Of a stretch of DNA of 64,000 nt, positions 62,046-64,000 are shown piece after piece; position 1 is the first letter of the stretch, and each line of letters begins with the position of its first letter. The notes beneath the pieces are model-generated. The model saw only the letters and a program-made list of their open reading frames with translations, ran no database searches and had not been told where the DNA came from. Both the position numbers and the translations under genes were made by a program. Source of the stretch: Paenimyroides marinum (GTDB lineage: Bacteria; Bacteroidota; Bacteroidia; Flavobacteriales; Flavobacteriaceae); contig NZ_FNXE01000006.1 in assembly GCF_900108395.1 (NCBI RefSeq), positions 24,595 through 88,594 of the forward strand, written 5' to 3'.

Positions 62046-62558
62046 ATGAAAACAAATTATTTTTTATTACTCATCGGTCTTTTATTAGTAGGATGCAATA
62101 AAACCACCGAAACAGAAAAAAGTACTAAATCATTAGCTACTAAAAAAGAAAATTTAAATGCAGAAAGTGGTTTTATCACTCAACAGATTTCTAATTTAGA
62201 GTTTCAAGTAAAAGCTTTTAAAATAGGAAGCGAAAAAGTTTCTGATGAAGAACTTAAAAAGTACTTATTGGAAAACCTGCCTAAATTAGAAGAAATGTTG
62301 AAAGAATACAAAACTGTAGTCAATGTGTCTTCAGGTGAAAACCTTTCAGATGAAAACCAGAGAGAGTTATATAAACTTTCAATAGCTGATAACAATGGTT
62401 TTGACAATGTGTTTATTTTATACTACAAAGATTTTTTGAAGAAAACCATACATGAAAATTCTTCGCAAATATTAGATAACGAAACCTATGATTCTTTAAA
62501 AAATCGTTATGGAAATATTTTATACGAACAAAAATTGTATTTCGATGTGCTGAAATAA
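62046..62558 (+). CDS. Lipoprotein of unknown function
   Basis: A 170-residue protein from the ATG at 62046, where the lipoprotein signal (MKTNYFLLLIGLLLVGCNK; lipobox LVGC) begins. The mature part is lysine- and glutamate-rich and helical. No family recognised. It is divergent from metK and has its own terminator, so it is monocistronic. The upstream region overlaps nothing of the metK leader. Confidence 0.75.
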   Translation: MKTNYFLLLIGLLLVGCNKTTETEKSTKSLATKKENLNAESGFITQQISNLEFQVKAFKIGSEKVSDEELKKYLLENLPKLEEMLKEYKTVVNVSSGENLSDENQRELYKLSIADNNGFDNVFILYYKDFLKKTIHENSSQILDNETYDSLKNRYGNILYEQKLYFDVLK

Positions 62559-62580
62559 GGTTTAAGTTAAAATGGAAGAG

Positions 62581-62611
62581 AAGGCTGTACCTGATTTGGA
62601 CAGCTTTTTTT
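62581..62611 (+). terminator. Terminator of the lipoprotein gene
   Basis: AAGGCTGTACC and GGACAGCTT form a stem (bulged A, one G-T pair) followed by a T run, 22 bases after the stop codon. Confidence 0.75.
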
Positions 62612-62726
62612 ATTGTAGCATATTATTTACTAAATAGTTCACTTAAAATTTTCACTGAGAATTTCTTACTTTTTATAGGAAAATTAAACTGTAGAATGTA
62701 CTTTTAGTAAAAAAATAGATACAAAT

Positions 62727-63131
62727 ATGAAATTTCATACACGGAAATGGGTTAAACCAGAAGATTTAAATCCAAACAAAACACTATTTGGTGGAAAATT
62801 ATTAGCTTGGATTGATGAAGAAGCTGCATTATATAGTATTATTCAGTTAGAAAATTCGCATGTTGTGACTAAATTTATGTCTGAAATAAATTTTATGGCA
62901 TCAGCAAAAGAAGGAGACATTGTTGAAATTGGTTTAGATGTTGTAAAGTTCGGCAATACATCTATTGTGCTAAAATGTAAAGTGCGTAATAAAATGACAC
63001 ATGAAACAATTATTACAGTAGATCAGATTACCATGGTTAATTTGGATAGCAATGGAAAACCAAAATTGCATGGTAAAAACCAAATTGAATATGTGAGTGA
63101 ACGATTGTCTAAAAAAGAACCAGGGGTATGA
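62727..63131 (+). CDS. Acyl-CoA thioesterase (YciA-like hotdog)
   Basis: A 134-residue hotdog-fold thioesterase of the YciA/BACH group. The consensus LNPNKTLFGGKLLAWIDEEA, with the catalytic aspartate, is near residues 13-33, and VTKFMSEINFMASAKEGD and KCKVRNKMTHETIITVD follow. It probably hydrolyses medium- or short-chain acyl-CoAs. Its stop overlaps the ATG of the next gene (ATGA), an unexpected partner with an ATP cone and a nuclease domain. Confidence 0.9.
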   Translation: MKFHTRKWVKPEDLNPNKTLFGGKLLAWIDEEAALYSIIQLENSHVVTKFMSEINFMASAKEGDIVEIGLDVVKFGNTSIVLKCKVRNKMTHETIITVDQITMVNLDSNGKPKLHGKNQIEYVSERLSKKEPGV

Positions 63132-63964
63132 GTGTTTTAATTACAAAACAATCAGGTGAAACAGCCCCATTTTCTAAAGATAGTTTGCGAAAATCGTTAC
63201 TGAATTCTGGTGCTGACGAAATTGATGCGGAAAAAATTTGCCAAAAAATTGAAAAAGAAATATATAATGGCATTACCACAAAAGAACTCTACGAAAAAGC
63301 TTTTAAGCTTTTAAAAGAAATCAGGTCGTCTATTGCTGCGCGATATAGTTTAAAAAGAGCTTTACAAGATTTAGGACCAGAAGGTTTTTATTTTGAAAAA
63401 TGGGTTGCCAAGGTTTTCGAGGTACAGGGGTATGATACTATAACAGGTCAACAATTAACAGGAGAATCATTGGTAAATCATGAAATTGATGTAGTAATCT
63501 CTAATCGCGATACAGATATTGTATGTGAGTGCAAATTCAGAAATGATATTGATGCTAAAATTAGTGTAACCACGCCCATGTATTTTTTATCAAGATTTAA
63601 TGATTTAAAAAACAGAGAATTTACTTTTTTTAACAGATCTTTTAAGCCCAATAAAGGTTTCCTTATTACAAATGCTTTTTTTACCTCGGATAGTATTGCC
63701 TTTGCAGAGTGTTACCATATAAATCTTATCAGCTGGAATTATCCGGAAGAATATAGTATAAAGAAATTAACCGACAAACAAGGATTATATCCCATAACGT
63801 GTTTAACCACTTTAACAAAAGAAGAGGAAAAAATATTGTTGTCTAAAAATTGTATTTTAGTACGCGAATTGGTTAGAAATCCGGTATTGTTAGATCATTT
63901 TAAATTTAGCGATGACAGAAAAAAAATAATTTTAAATGAAGCAAAAGAATTGCTTGCAAGATAA
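63128..63964 (+). CDS. ATP-cone / Mrr-like restriction-endonuclease-fold fusion protein
   Basis: 278 residues. The N-terminal ~80 form an ATP-cone (VLITKQSGETAPFSKDSL, then SSIAARYSLKRALQDLG), known as a nucleotide sensor in ribonucleotide reductase and NrdR. Residues ~85-180 form a PD-(D/E)xK nuclease core: FYFEKWVAKVF, then D121 in NHEIDVVIS and E134-C-K136 in DIVCECKFR. The C-terminal ~90 are mixed alpha/beta and unassigned. The nuclease residues appear intact. The gene overlaps the thioesterase gene by 4 bases. Function unknown; a nucleotide-gated nuclease is inferred. Confidence 0.85.
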   Translation: MSVLITKQSGETAPFSKDSLRKSLLNSGADEIDAEKICQKIEKEIYNGITTKELYEKAFKLLKEIRSSIAARYSLKRALQDLGPEGFYFEKWVAKVFEVQGYDTITGQQLTGESLVNHEIDVVISNRDTDIVCECKFRNDIDAKISVTTPMYFLSRFNDLKNREFTFFNRSFKPNKGFLITNAFFTSDSIAFAECYHINLISWNYPEEYSIKKLTDKQGLYPITCLTTLTKEEEKILLSKNCILVRELVRNPVLLDHFKFSDDRKKIILNEAKELLAR

Positions 63965-63969
63965 TTAAG

Positions 63970-64000
63970 AAAGAGGCTGTCCCAAAAGGGCAGCTTCTTT
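63970..64000 (+). terminator. Terminator at the window end
   Basis: AAAGAGGCTGTCCC and GGGCAGCTTCTTT pair around an AAAA loop (one bulged T, one G-T pair), 5 bases after the stop codon. A T run probably continues outside the window. Confidence 0.7.

Overview
The window is a gene-dense, AT-rich chromosomal segment of a Bacteroidota bacterium, almost certainly a member of the Flavobacteriaceae. The evidence is the gene content (LptD-like protein next to an amidase and MlaD, DUF6952/thioredoxin/peroxiredoxin set, LETM1-like protein, RimB-RimK fusion, SatD plus DUF3307 pair), the promoter style (repeated TAnnTTTG -7 boxes instead of TATAAT), and A-rich leaders without Shine-Dalgarno sequences. 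The genus cannot be fixed from the sequence alone. No rRNA, tRNA, CRISPR array or prophage was seen.

Layout. 1-5.1 kb: the end of hisD followed by hisC-hisB-hisH-hisA-hisF-hisIE, nearly all overlapping by a few bases. 5.3-6.7 kb: a peroxide-defence operon on the minus strand. 6.9-13.0 kb: amino acid permease, MscS channel, proline dehydrogenase, aroB. 13.3-18.2 kb: arginine decarboxylase-like enzyme with a deoxyhypusine-synthase-family enzyme, an acidic protein, pyrR-pyrB and a STAS-like protein. 18.2-27 kb: a lipoprotein cassette, rnz-pdxH, DODA-type dioxygenase, esterase, Nudix, a SatD/DUF3307/MmcQ operon, and a minus-strand DUF4199-kdsA-SDR operon. 26.8-30.3 kb: sixA-ppk1-ppx, a polyphosphate module. 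30.4-42.6 kb: a fatty-acid beta-oxidation region (marR-fadN ... fadA ... fadE, and fadD) interrupted by accessory cassettes. 42.6-47.8 kb: secreted proteins, M28 peptidase, SDR, fructose-6-phosphate aldolase, RidA. 47.8-57 kb: lptD, a tandemly duplicated amidase, mlaD, two Fe-S proteins and two small proteins. 57-64 kb: LETM1-like protein, SIMPL protein, RimB-RimK, metK with a riboswitch leader, lipoprotein, acyl-CoA thioesterase and an ATP-cone/nuclease fusion.

The strongest non-routine signals are four. (1) A SAM-II type riboswitch directly upstream of metK, whose P1 strand can alternatively pair with the arm of a hairpin that abuts the start codon. (2) Two copies of a near-identical palindrome (AAATAGTATGC-NN-GCATACTATTT), one before marR-fadN and one before a secreted-protein gene that leads into fadD, both placed at the same distance from a -7 box; this predicts a MarR-controlled fatty-acid regulon. 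(3) Nine REP-like palindromes around a RAYT/IS200-type transposase, lying inside the fad gene cluster. (4) A second insertion in the same cluster: a four-helix-bundle gene bounded by 16-bp direct repeats.

A tandem duplication of about 0.9 kb has copied an amidase gene together with the promoter region and the first codons of the divergent lptD gene. All functional statements come from reading the translated sequences and motifs; no database search was run.
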